A DNA stretch of 64,000 nt from Bacillus carboniphilus (GTDB taxonomy: Bacteria > Bacillota > Bacilli > Bacillales > JC228). A program made the translations under genes and the position numbers. The notes beneath the pieces were generated by a model. It was not told where the DNA came from and made no database searches. It was given only the letters and a program-made list of their open reading frames with translations. The stretch covers positions 99,596-163,595 of the forward strand of contig NZ_BAAADJ010000063.1 of the NCBI RefSeq assembly GCF_039522365.1. Direction: 5' to 3'. This document shows positions 27,055-36,203 of this stretch, piece by piece; position 1 is the first letter of the stretch; every line of letters starts with the position of its first letter.

Positions 27055-27166
27055 GATTTCCTCCCAAAATTGTAAAAATTTAAATCCCCTTCGCTATCTA
27101 TTTCTTCAATAAGGTTGGAAACTCCTTCCTCCCCTAAAAAGGAACCTTTCAGTTTTAAGCTCCTCC

Positions 27167-27198
27167 GTGGGACAAGGTTCCTGTCCCCTCTGTCCCAC
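27167..27198. repeat. Dispersed GGGACA palindromic element
   Basis: Located in the gap between the VOC gene and the plus-strand phosphodiesterase, not after a stop. Confidence 0.85.
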
Positions 27199-27278
27199 GA
27201 ATAAAATTTGGCGGTAAATTAAATGATATAGGTATAATTTTTCGGTTTGAAAATACCTTCCAGAAAAGGTGAAAATAG

Positions 27279-28897
27279 ATGTTTTTGAGAATTCTCATCA
27301 TTGTGATTGTTGTTTTAGCATTGATCGGTTGTTCTATTTTTTGGGTCAAGCCTAAACAGGCTCAGAATTTGAAGAGTATCCATACGTCTACTTCTTCTAA
27401 AAAAGTTGTTTTTCTTGTGGTGGATTCATTGATGGATCAACCGCTTCAAAAGGCTCTACAATCTGAGGATGTTCCTGCTCTAAAGTTTTTTATGGAGAAT
27501 GGGCACTATTATCCTGAGCTGATTAGTTCGTATCCCACTATGTCAGTGACGATTGACAGTACATTATTGACCGGTACTTACGCCGATCAGCATAAGGTTC
27601 CTGGCCTCGTTTGGTATAACCAAGCCGAGGGGCGTGTGATTAGTTACGGAAGTAGTGTGTTTGAAAATGTAAAGCTAGGGCTTTCCAACTTTGTTCATGA
27701 TAGTTTGTATCAGTTAAATAATTCCGATTTAAGTCCAAATGTAGAGACCATTTACGAAAATTTGCAGAAAAACGGCCTTTCCACGGCGTCTATCAATGGA
27801 CTGATGCTCGCGGGAATACCGAGCACACCCTCAATTTTCCATGGGTGATAGACATTTTTCCAAAGATGCCTAATGATGTCCACACAAACGGACCAGACCT
27901 TCTATCTCTAGGCAATGTAAAAAGAATAGATCCCAGCAATGGATTTTTAATTCATAAATATGGAATGAACGATAAGCGCTCCATCAAAGAATTGACCTAT
28001 TTAATCCAACAAGACGCGGTACCTAACTTTACGCTTGTATATCTACCCGATAATGATCGACCTGTTCATAATAAAGGACCAAATACACTAAAGGGACTGA
28101 AAAAATTAGATAAACAGCTTCAGAATCTTTTAAATGTCTTTCCAACTTGGGAAGATGCCTTAAGTGAAATTACATGGGTCATGATTGGCGACAGTGCCCA
28201 GTCAGCTATGGTAAAAGATAAGAACTCGGCTTTGCTAAAATTGAAAGATCTGTTAAGTGACTTTCAAATCGCCAAAATCGGAGACATCAAAGAAACGAAC
28301 GAAATTGTTTTTACCCCTAATGAGCGAATGGCCTATATTTATGCTTTACAGGACCATATCCAACTAACGGATATAAAAGACAGACTTTTTAAAGATGATC
28401 GAATGGACTTTGTCGCATGGAAAGAACAAGACACCATCCATGTGGCTTCACCGCATAAGGCTGAAGAATTAACTTTTAAAAAAGGTGGTCCATACACAGA
28501 TGAGTACCAACAAACATGGGAGCTCCAAGGAGATTTTTCTGTACTCGACTTAACGGTCAAGAATGATGGAACCATCGAGTATGGAAATTACCCAGATGGA
28601 CTAGCTCGATTATATGGGGCAATCAATTCGCAAGAGGGTAGATTTCTCATTGCCGAAGCCAAGCCAGGTCATGAATTCAAAGGGGAAGGTACAGCAACTC
28701 ACGACGGTGGTGGCGCCCATGGATCCATCCACAAAAAAGATTCAGTGGCTCCAATCCTCATTACCGGAACCGACCAACTGCCACAACATTACAGAATCGT
28801 CGACCTAAAAAATTGGGTGCTGCAGCTGCTACTGGGACAAGGGGACAGGAACGGTGTCCCACCTTCAAATGAAGAAAGCAAATCCACCCCTAATTAA
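27279..28897 (+). pseudogene. Alkaline-phosphatase-superfamily (type I phosphodiesterase-like) lipoprotein gene, frameshifted
   Basis: Two adjacent frames, 27279-27848 and 27845-28897, together make one lipoprotein of about 535 residues. The first has a signal peptide with lipobox LIGC and the metal-site start VVFLVVDSLMDQ, with SYPTMSVTIDSTLLTG (nucleophile region, Thr/Ser) and TGTYADQHKVPG. In the second frame, codons for RGNTEHTLNFPW continue upstream of its first possible start, so the break is a single-base loss near 27808. The C-terminal FKGEGTATHDGGGAHGS region has the last His/Asp ligands. It is either a recent pseudogene or a sequencing error. The 3' end reads through a palindromic repeat. 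Confidence 0.78.
28833..28862 (+). repeat. Dispersed GGGACA element inside the phosphodiesterase frame
   Basis: Encodes LGQGDRNGVPP near the C-terminus of the frameshifted gene. Confidence 0.85.
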
Positions 28898-28996
28898 CCT
28901 GGTTTTCAAACGATTCATCATGAACAAAATGAGAAAATGTCAGTATAAGTTACTTAACAATACAGACCATTACCGAGTATGCGGGGTACATTCTCC

Positions 28997-29026
28997 CGGG
29001 ACACGGGGACAGGTTCACTGTCCCAC
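28997..29026 (+). repeat. Dispersed GGGACA palindromic element
   Basis: Second copy, 100 bases past the phosphodiesterase stop; same orientation. Confidence 0.85.
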
Positions 29027-29089
29027 ATGTTTCCTCTCCATTTGGACATACTATTTTTGTCAAAAAGAATAAACATGGAGGGAATATAA

Positions 29090-29359
29090 ATGGCAAACCA
29101 AGATATCACTGCTAAAGTGGAGGACATCTTCAAAACCACGTGTGGAAGCTGGGACAACTGCAATCAATCCAATATTGTCGTCTTCCTATCACAATGCTAT
29201 GACCAAGGGATTGACCCACAATTTTGTGTGAATTGGTTGGATGAACACAGTAACCACATTTCTCAATGGTCCGAATTTTCTCATACTGCTCAGGAATGGG
29301 TGAACGAACATACCGCTAGTGGTTCACCTATTGGAACAACAGAAAATCAAGAAGGATGA
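29090..29359 (+). CDS. Small acidic protein of unknown function
   Basis: An 89-residue protein (start MANQDITAKVEDIFKTTCG) after a good ATGGAGGG site. It is acidic and Trp/Cys-containing (CGSWDNC and QCYDQGIDPQFCVNW), with no membrane segment or signal peptide. I recognise no family. The spaced cysteines could bind metal or form disulfides, but this is speculation. It stands alone before the efflux leader region. Confidence 0.6.
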   Translation: MANQDITAKVEDIFKTTCGSWDNCNQSNIVVFLSQCYDQGIDPQFCVNWLDEHSNHISQWSEFSHTAQEWVNEHTASGSPIGTTENQEG

Positions 29360-29419
29360 TGTGCCCACCGTTCTTCACAATAATTTTACAAAACCTGGTA
29401 GCGAACACCCGCAATTGTC

Positions 29420-29428
29420 TGTTATAAT
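29420..29428 (+). promoter_or_regulatory. Extended -10 promoter for the efflux leader transcript
   Basis: TGTTATAAT fits an extended -10 (TGnTATAAT); no good -35 is seen 17 bases upstream. It lies 35 bases before the leader-peptide start. Confidence 0.6.
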
Positions 29429-29462
29429 AAAATTCACTTTACAAGAAATGGAGGTTTTCCTT

Positions 29463-29507
29463 TTGACAGCGTCTATGAGACTTCGATTCCCAACATTCTA
29501 TCGTTAA
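29463..29507 (+). CDS. Macrolide-type stalling leader peptide MTASMRLRFPTFYR
   Basis: A 14-codon frame with a TTG start, eight bases after TGGAGG, reading MTASMRLRFPTFYR then stop. It matches the MTASMRLR leader of mef(A/E)-msr(D) elements and closely aligns with the ErmD leader MTHSMRLRFPTLNQ. Both are known to stall ribosomes at the Arg-Leu-Arg motif when macrolides are bound. It lies upstream of a terminator and a Mef-like pump, the expected architecture for macrolide-inducible attenuation. Confidence 0.85.
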   Translation: MTASMRLRFPTFYR

Positions 29508-29595
29508 TTAAATACGAAGAAGACTCTGCCTGCATGGAGAGTCTAACTGGGATTGGTCTGTCTATTTTTAAGGAAACCTCATTTGACGGTTATTA

Positions 29596-29627
29596 AAAAA
29601 GAAGGGCACGCTTCCCTTCTTTTTTTG
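29596..29627 (+). terminator. Attenuator terminator before the Mef-like gene
   Basis: AAAGAAGGG-CACGCTT-CCCTTCTTT followed by T residues, about 85 bases before the pump gene. Just upstream, AAGGAAACCTC (29570-29580) is complementary (one bulge) to GAGGTTTTCCTT at the leader ribosome-binding site, so stalling on the leader could switch the fold. Confidence 0.85.
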
Positions 29628-29710
29628 TTGTCTTTAAAATAAAGACGTGAGCAAAAAAGATTGATCCCCTCTTAGCTATTAAAATTAAAATAGAAATGGG
29701 ATTGTGAAAA

Positions 29711-30961
29711 ATGAATATGGAAAATACGCAAACAGAAGAAAATTGGTTCAGAAATATTGTTCTCTTTTTAAGTAGTCAAACGGTTTCGCTATTTGGCTCG
29801 GCGCTCGTGCAGTATGCGATTATGTGGTATATCACATTGGAGACGAAATCCGGCCTAATGATGACGTTGTTTATCATTTGTGGCTTTATTCCCACCTTCT
29901 TTTTATCACCCGTTGCGGGCGTGTGGGCCGATCGCTACAACCGGAAAGTCTTAATCATTGTCGCGGATGCTTTAATAGCCATTTCCACTTTAGTCCTAGC
30001 GATTGTCTTTCTGATGGGGTATGATGCCATTTGGTTGTTGTTTGTTATGGCGGCCATCCGAGCAGTCGGAGCAGGTATCCAAACTCCAGCTGTTGGTGCG
30101 ATTTTACCTCAAATTGTTCCAAAGGATAAGCTAACGAAAGTAAACGGAGCAAACGGTAGTATTCAAGCCGTTATTATGTTCGTCGCCCCAATGGCAAGCG
30201 CAGCATTACTAACCATGGCAACCATCGAAGTAATCTTCTTCATTGATGTCATAACAGCAGCGATTGCGATTTTCACGTTACTCACCTTCTTAAAAATACC
30301 TTCACATGAGAAGGCAGCTAACACGCAAACAACGAGCTACTTTAGTGACTTTAAGCAAGGGATTAGCTATATCAATCAGCATGCTTTTCTAAAGAAATTC
30401 TTTATATTCTTCGCTATTTTCTTTGTGCTCATGGCACCTGCAGCGTTCCTAACGCCATTGCAAGTGACACGTAGCTTCGGGGAAGATGTGTGGCGATTAA
30501 CGGCTATTGAAATTGCATTCTCTGTTGGGATGATGGTAGGTGGTGCTGTTATTGCTTCTTGGGGTGGATTTAAAAACAAAGTCCACACCATGACCTTTGC
30601 TAGTTTAATCATGGGGGTTTGCACTTTTGGCCTTGGTGCTATTCCGAACTTCTGGATTTACTTAGTTTTCATGGCTATATTCGGGATCTCGATGCCACTT
30701 TTCAATACACCGACTATGACTCTTATTCAAGAAAGAGTAGAAGAAAATTATCTAGGTAGAATCTTTGGGGTCTTCGGAATGATTTCAACTTCCATGATGC
30801 CCATTGGTATGCTCATCTTTGGGCCAATGGCGGACCTTGTAAAAATTGAGTGGTTACTGCTGGGAACCGGGGGCTTCATTTTATTGCTATCGATGTTCTT
30901 AGTTCGAACGAATGAATTAGTGGAAGCTGGGAAACCGGTGGTGACGGAGACTTCTAGTTAA
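29711..30961 (+). CDS. Mef-like MFS macrolide efflux protein
   Basis: A 416-residue permease with about twelve membrane segments. The start NIVLFLSSQTVSLFGSALVQYAIMWYI, the loop AGVWADRYNRKVLI and the central IVPKDKLTKVNGANGSIQAV are typical of the MefA/DHA3 family. It probably exports macrolides or related compounds. The upstream stalling peptide plus terminator strongly supports ribosome-drug-dependent induction. The Shine-Dalgarno is weak (GGGATTGTG). Confidence 0.85.
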   Translation: MNMENTQTEENWFRNIVLFLSSQTVSLFGSALVQYAIMWYITLETKSGLMMTLFIICGFIPTFFLSPVAGVWADRYNRKVLIIVADALIAISTLVLAIVFLMGYDAIWLLFVMAAIRAVGAGIQTPAVGAILPQIVPKDKLTKVNGANGSIQAVIMFVAPMASAALLTMATIEVIFFIDVITAAIAIFTLLTFLKIPSHEKAANTQTTSYFSDFKQGISYINQHAFLKKFFIFFAIFFVLMAPAAFLTPLQVTRSFGEDVWRLTAIEIAFSVGMMVGGAVIASWGGFKNKVHTMTFASLIMGVCTFGLGAIPNFWIYLVFMAIFGISMPLFNTPTMTLIQERVEENYLGRIFGVFGMISTSMMPIGMLIFGPMADLVKIEWLLLGTGGFILLLSMFLVRTNELVEAGKPVVTETSS

Positions 30962-30973
30962 ATACGAATAAAC

Positions 30974-31007
30974 AGGCGATCAGTACTTATTACTGGTCGC
31001 CTTTTTC
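30974..31007 (+). terminator. Terminator of the Mef-like gene
   Basis: AGGCGATCAGT..ACTGGTCGCCT followed by TTTTTC. Confidence 0.85.
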
Positions 31008-31071
31008 AATGATTCCGGATTGGGTTGATTATGTTGGGTACTCAATTGTCCATTCACTGTGCTCAAGCTCG

Positions 31072-31132
31072 GTGGGACAGGGTTCCTGTCCCCTCTGTCC
31101 CACTAAGCTCCGGGACACGGTTCTGGTCCCAC
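31072..31132 (-). repeat. Two GGGACA elements (one truncated) after the M19 gene
   Basis: Full copy 31072-31103 and a shortened copy 31111-31132 that touches the stop codon. Confidence 0.83.
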
Positions 31133-32298
31133 TACCAAACCTGCTCGATGACCCTCATCCAATTTTCGCCGAGTATTAGTTTGATTTGGTCATCTTTGTA
31201 GCCTCTACTCACTAAGCCCCTTGTGATATTAATGGCTTCTGTATATTGTTCGAAACCTAGGAGTGAGTCGGCTCCTGGCAATTTATCTTCTTTACGGAAA
31301 CCGATGGTTGGTGCGATTTTGGTTGCAATCATTTCTTGAATAAACAATGGCATATTCATTGGCCAATCGGTCCCAATCCCCACATGTTCGACTCCAACTA
31401 GTTTAACTAGGTGGTCGACATGATCTAAGAAATCATTCATATCCGGTCTATCTTTCTCTTGATTTAAAAATTGAGGGACCGTTACGACACCGATGACTCC
31501 TCCCGTTTTGGCAATTGCTTCAAGGGTGTAATCGTCTTTCCCTCTAGCGTGGCCGCTTACTGCTTTACATGCAGTGTGAGAAGCGATAACCGGCGCATCC
31601 GAAATCTCACAAGCATCCAAAGTGGATTGTCTACCAGTATGGCCAGTATCAACTAAAATTCCAAGTTCATTCATCTTCTGAATAAATTTCACACCAAAAT
31701 TTGAGATACCTGCGTCACTTCGTTCTGTACAACCCGCTCCAACAAAATTGTGCATGTTATAGGTTAATTGCACGACTCGAAGCCCAAATTTATACATCAT
31801 TTCAAGATTCTCTAAGTCAGTCCCCATCCACTCGGTATCTTGAGTTGTGACCATCCCTGCTACTTTTCCTTCTCTTTTCGCCTGCCGAATATGCTCTCCT
31901 TTCGTTGCTTTAATTAACCAATCAAAGGAGTCAAATTGCTGTTGAGCTGATGTAATGGACTGGAGCGATTCCTCCATGGCACGACTGCCTCTACCACCAG
32001 AAATTTGTCTATTTCCCGCAGTTATACCAGATTGTATCCAGCAGTCCTTAAAAGCAGGCAACTTCCCTTCAGCTGCCATACTAATCGACTCACGCATGAT
32101 GCGAAACACATATTCATTTGGATCATGGATATATTTTTCACATCGCTTTTTCAATTCTTCTGTTACTTCTTCCGAAAAATCAGGAGGTGACATCGGCCCT
32201 TGAAAAAGCATATCAATGATGATACTTTCTTCATGCAATCGTTTCGCTCTTGATTCTTGCTCTGTTGTTAATGAAAAATCAAATAAATGTATACTCAT
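31132..32298 (-). CDS. Peptidase M19 (membrane dipeptidase family) protein, divergent metal site
   Basis: A 388-residue TIM-barrel amidohydrolase of the renal/membrane dipeptidase family, which hydrolyses dipeptides, often with a D-residue at the C-terminus. Second-half landmarks are present: ILVDTGHTGRQ, APVIASHTACKA, VGIGTDWPMN. The first zinc motif, normally HxD after a short strand, reads IIIDMLFQGP, and the bridging Glu region reads TTQDTEW instead of an IEG-like motif. Metal binding may therefore differ. It is the last gene of the peptide operon, about 100 bases after oppF; GAAGGGAGAGG precedes the ATG. Confidence 0.83.
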   Translation of the reverse strand: MSIHLFDFSLTTEQESRAKRLHEESIIIDMLFQGPMSPPDFSEEVTEELKKRCEKYIHDPNEYVFRIMRESISMAAEGKLPAFKDCWIQSGITAGNRQISGGRGSRAMEESLQSITSAQQQFDSFDWLIKATKGEHIRQAKREGKVAGMVTTQDTEWMGTDLENLEMMYKFGLRVVQLTYNMHNFVGAGCTERSDAGISNFGVKFIQKMNELGILVDTGHTGRQSTLDACEISDAPVIASHTACKAVSGHARGKDDYTLEAIAKTGGVIGVVTVPQFLNQEKDRPDMNDFLDHVDHLVKLVGVEHVGIGTDWPMNMPLFIQEMIATKIAPTIGFRKEDKLPGADSLLGFEQYTEAINITRGLVSRGYKDDQIKLILGENWMRVIEQVW

Positions 32299-32399
32299 AT
32301 ATTCCTCTCCCTTCCAAAATCATGTGGATGTTTCCTGCCTTTCACAAAAGAAAAAAGTAGGAGAACCGCCCCGGTTTTCCCGATTTCCCTGCTCAACTG

Positions 32400-33368
32400 C
32401 TAGTTATATAGATGACAAGCTACTTTTCTACCATTCACACTCGTTAATTTTGGGCTCTGTGACGTGCAGATGTCCGTTGCATGTGCACATCTTGGGTGAA
32501 ACTTACAACCATTCGGAGGATTAGCTGGAGAAGGCAACTCCCCTTTTAAAATAATCCTTTCCTTCACTTCATCCGGATCCGATTTTGGAATTGCGGAAAT
32601 TAACGCTTTAGTATACGGATGAAGCGGTTCTTCAAACAGCTCATCCCTACCCCCTTCTTCCACTAATTCTCCCAAATACATAACGCCAACCCGGTGGGCA
32701 ATATGTTCAACAACCCCTAAATCATGAGAAATAAAAATATAAGCGAGGCCTAGTTCTTCTTGTAAGTCCTGTAATAAATTCAGAATCTGAGACTGGACGG
32801 ACACATCCAGTGCGGATACAGGCTCATCTAATACCACAATCTTGGGTCGTAAAATAATTGCACGCGCAATTCCTATTCGCTGCCGTTGTCCTCCTGATAG
32901 TTCATGAGGGAACCTAGTCAGATGGCTTCCGGATAACCCAACCAGTCGAATCGTCTCATTTATTAAATTTTCATGCTCAGACTTAGGAATTTTATGAGCA
33001 ATCAGTGGCTCCGATAAAATTTCACGAATACTGAGCTTCGGATTCATCGATGCCATTGGATCCTGAAAAACCATTTGAATATCTTTGCGGACACTATTCA
33101 TTTCCTTTTTACTTAAAGTCGTAATATCTTTCCCCTGATAAATAACCTCGCCACTCGTAGGCTCAATCAATCGTAAAACACAACGCCCTGTCGTTGACTT
33201 TCCACAACCAGACTCACCTACAATCCCAATCGTTTCCCGCTCATTTAGATGTAGGTTCACTCCATTTACCGCATGAACATACCGTTTTGATTGAAACCAA
33301 GCTGATTTGGTTGCAAATCTTTTTTCTAAATTTTTTACTTCTAGAAGAGTAGTAGTTGTTGATGTCAT
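32400..33368 (-). CDS. Oligopeptide/dipeptide ABC transporter ATPase (OppF/DppF type)
   Basis: A 322-residue ATPase with Walker [10 protein letters not shown], signature LSGGQRQR, Walker B IVVLDEPVSALDVS and the C-terminal oligopeptide ABC extension with a Cys cluster (CKFHPRCAHATDIC..KVACHLY) that holds an iron-sulfur cluster in relatives. Start overlaps the upstream ATPase stop as ATGA. Confidence 0.92.
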   Translation of the reverse strand: MTSTTTTLLEVKNLEKRFATKSAWFQSKRYVHAVNGVNLHLNERETIGIVGESGCGKSTTGRCVLRLIEPTSGEVIYQGKDITTLSKKEMNSVRKDIQMVFQDPMASMNPKLSIREILSEPLIAHKIPKSEHENLINETIRLVGLSGSHLTRFPHELSGGQRQRIGIARAIILRPKIVVLDEPVSALDVSVQSQILNLLQDLQEELGLAYIFISHDLGVVEHIAHRVGVMYLGELVEEGGRDELFEEPLHPYTKALISAIPKSDPDEVKERIILKGELPSPANPPNGCKFHPRCAHATDICTSQSPKLTSVNGRKVACHLYN

Positions 33369-34345
33369 ATGACCTCCTCCTTCTTCTCATACAGCCAACA
33401 ACGACAAGATGTTTTCCCATCTAATTCAAATAATGGAGGAACAGAACGTTGACAAATATCCATCGCTTTTGGACACCGGTCTGCAAAGCGGCAGCCTGGT
33501 GCGTATTGATCAGGAGTTGGCACTTGTCCGACAATCGATTTTAAGCGACTTTGCCCCTTCGATTGATGGGGAGTCGACTGGATTAAGCCAACCGTATACG
33601 GGTGATGCGGTGTTCGAAGCAGCGTTCTCGTATCTGCTGTTTCCACAACCTGTCCAGCATACATAACGACAACACGATCACACATTTCGGCTACGACCCC
33701 TAAATCATGTGTGATTAACAGAATGGACATATCCAAGTCACTTTTAAGAGACCGTAACAAATCTAATATTTGCGCCTGAATGGTCACATCTAAGGCTGTG
33801 GTTGGTTCATCTGCTATCAGCATTGCTGGATTACAAGCAATGGCCATTGCAATCATCACACGTTGTTTCATTCCACCTGATAGGCGGTGGGGATATTCAT
33901 GAAAAATTTCCTCTGCACGAGGTATTCCTACAAGCTTCAGAAGCTCTACTACCTTTTGTTTAAGTACCGAACCCTTCGCTTTTTCGTGTTTTTCAATGAC
34001 TTCTCCAATTTGAATTCCAATGGTTAATACCGGGTTTAACGAGGTCATCGGATCCTGAAAAATCATCGAAATCTCTTTTCCTCGAATCTTTTTCATTTCT
34101 TTTTCAGATTTATTGACTAGATTGATATGATTGTAGAGAACTTCACCACCTGAAATTTTCCCGTTTTTATCAAGGAGCTGGAGGATAGAGAGTGAAGTAA
34201 CACTCTTCCCACAGCCAGACTCCCCAACCAAACCTAATACTTCACCTTTTTTCACCACAAAATCGACGTTATCAACAACAGTTACGGGGCCGTTTTTACT
34301 TTCAAATTGAGTCGTTAGTCCGTTTACTTCCAACACATTTGACAT
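33365..34345 (-). CDS. Oligopeptide/dipeptide ABC transporter ATPase (OppD/DppD type)
   Basis: A 326-residue partner ATPase with Walker A GESGCGKS, signature LSGGMKQR, Walker [15 protein letters not shown] and a C-terminal Cys-rich segment [14 protein letters not shown]. It forms the heteromeric motor with the gene downstream. GGAGGTGGG precedes the ATG. Confidence 0.92.
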   Translation of the reverse strand: MSNVLEVNGLTTQFESKNGPVTVVDNVDFVVKKGEVLGLVGESGCGKSVTSLSILQLLDKNGKISGGEVLYNHINLVNKSEKEMKKIRGKEISMIFQDPMTSLNPVLTIGIQIGEVIEKHEKAKGSVLKQKVVELLKLVGIPRAEEIFHEYPHRLSGGMKQRVMIAMAIACNPAMLIADEPTTALDVTIQAQILDLLRSLKSDLDMSILLITHDLGVVAEMCDRVVVMYAGQVVETADTRTLLRTPHHPYTVGLIQSTPHQSKGQSRLKSIVGQVPTPDQYAPGCRFADRCPKAMDICQRSVPPLFELDGKTSCRCWLYEKKEEVI

Positions 34346-34369
34346 ATCGTTATTCCCACCTCCTTGCTA

Positions 34370-35266
34370 TTACCGTGATGATTTCGGATCGAATATATCA
34401 CGCAGGGCATCGCCCAAAAAGTTCACCGCGAATACAACCAATGTGATAGCCAAACCTGGGAAAGTAGCAAGCCACCATGCATCATACATATAGTTTTTCC
34501 CTTCAGCTAGCATCGTCCCCCACTCTGGAGTTGGAGGCTGTGCTCCTAAACCAATGAAGCTAAGGGCTGCTGTATCTAAAATGGCTACTCCAATGAATAG
34601 AGTCGTATACACTAACAACACACCTGACACATTAGGTAAAAATTGTCTACGAAGAATCCACCCGTGAGAGCTTCCGATAGACCGGCTTGCTTCGACAAAA
34701 CCGGATGATTTGATGGTCAGGGCTGCACCTCTTATGAGCCGTGAAAATCCTGGAATAGAAGCGATTCCAACAGCAATCATTGCATTGGTTAAACTGGGTC
34801 CTAAAATCGCTACGATAGCCAGAGCTAACACAATACTCGGTAAAGCTAATAAAATATCCATGATACGCATCAACACATTATCGACCCAACCGCCAACATA
34901 GGCGCAAACTAACCCAATTAGAGTTCCAAGGAAAAATGTTATCGCCACAGCTAATAACGAGACTGTTAAGGTTACTCGAACACCGAAAATCATTCGTGAT
35001 AAGATATCTCTTCCAATTGGATCCGTTCCTAAAAGATGCTCCATACTTGGCCCTTGCAACATAGCATCATAAAATAATTCCTCCGGGTCATAAGGGGCAA
35101 GTATTGGGGCGAATATCCCAATTAAGGCAACGACAAAAAGGAAAAGAATACAAACAACAGCACGCTTATCCTTCATGATTCTTTTTACAGTATCTGATTT
35201 GATTTTCAAAGGAGCCTTATGTGTAACGCGTGCCTGGATTGGTTTATAGGTTTCTAATTTTGACAT
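34370..35266 (-). CDS. Peptide ABC transporter permease (OppC/DppC type)
   Basis: A 298-residue permease. After a cytoplasmic N-terminus come about six membrane helices; FIGVAILDTAALSFIGLGAQPPTPEWGTML and EASRSIGSSHGWILRRQFLPN are the family and EAA-loop signatures. It starts four bases after the oppB-like gene with a GGAGGCG site. Confidence 0.92.
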   Translation of the reverse strand: MSKLETYKPIQARVTHKAPLKIKSDTVKRIMKDKRAVVCILFLFVVALIGIFAPILAPYDPEELFYDAMLQGPSMEHLLGTDPIGRDILSRMIFGVRVTLTVSLLAVAITFFLGTLIGLVCAYVGGWVDNVLMRIMDILLALPSIVLALAIVAILGPSLTNAMIAVGIASIPGFSRLIRGAALTIKSSGFVEASRSIGSSHGWILRRQFLPNVSGVLLVYTTLFIGVAILDTAALSFIGLGAQPPTPEWGTMLAEGKNYMYDAWWLATFPGLAITLVVFAVNFLGDALRDIFDPKSSR

Positions 35267-35270
35267 TTAA

Positions 35271-36203
35271 TTACGCCTCCTGTGTGCCCATTTCCACCCG
35301 AGGATCGATGATGCTGTAAAGTACATCTACCAAAATATTGATGGTGACATAGACAACACCCATGAATAAAACCGTTCCCTGAATAAGAGGAAAGTCTCTC
35401 GATGAAATGGCTCCAATGGCTAACGTACCTAGACCTGGCCAGTTAAATACCTGTTCAATAATAACCGTGCCCCCAAGCAATGCTGCCATTTGAAGACCGA
35501 TCACTGTTATAACAGGGATTAACACATTTCGCAGGGCGTGACGAAACAAAATCAATCGATCCTCAAGACCTTTAGCCCGTGCAGTACGAATGTATTCATT
35601 GGATAGAACCTCCACCATTCCATTTCTGGTTAATCGCATAATCATCGTGGATGCGACCACACCAAGTGTGAGGGATGGTAGGATCAGGTCTCGAAAACCC
35701 GTTCCAGCTGCAATGGGAAACCATTGAAGCTTGACTGAAAACACCATCACTAATAATATGGCTAGCCAAAAGCTTGGAATCGATACCCCTAAAGTAGCTA
35801 AGGCCGTACATAGCTTGTCAATGATGGAATCTTTAAATCTTGCTGCTAAAATTCCTAACGTAATGCCGATTACAACAGCAATGAACAGTCCGAATACAGC
35901 TAGCTTCACCGTCTCAGGAAAACGGTCCAAAATTTCCGTCAAAACCGGTCTTCCTGTCTTTAAGGATGTTCCAAAATCACCTTGAAAAGCATTGGTGATA
36001 TACTGTCCATATTGAACGAAAAGGGGCTGATCCAGCCCCAAATGGTTTGTTAGCTTTTCCACTTGCTCCGGGGATGCGTTGATGCCAAGCATGATCTTGA
36101 CTGGATCACCAGGAATAAAGTGGATAAGTAAAAATGAGAATATAGAAATTCCAAAGATGACTAGTATCCCGGATAAAATCCGATTGATGATAAACTGTTT
36201 CAT
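35271..36203 (-). CDS. Peptide ABC transporter permease (OppB/DppB type)
   Basis: A 310-residue permease starting MKQFIINRILSGILVIFGISI, with HFIPGDPVKIMLG and EYIRTARAKGLEDRLILFRHALRN signatures. I choose the ATG whose A overlaps the last base of the binding-protein stop (TAATG), following GGTGAG; an ATG five codons upstream is also possible. Confidence 0.9.
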   Translation of the reverse strand: MKQFIINRILSGILVIFGISIFSFLLIHFIPGDPVKIMLGINASPEQVEKLTNHLGLDQPLFVQYGQYITNAFQGDFGTSLKTGRPVLTEILDRFPETVKLAVFGLFIAVVIGITLGILAARFKDSIIDKLCTALATLGVSIPSFWLAILLVMVFSVKLQWFPIAAGTGFRDLILPSLTLGVVASTMIMRLTRNGMVEVLSNEYIRTARAKGLEDRLILFRHALRNVLIPVITVIGLQMAALLGGTVIIEQVFNWPGLGTLAIGAISSRDFPLIQGTVLFMGVVYVTINILVDVLYSIIDPRVEMGTQEA

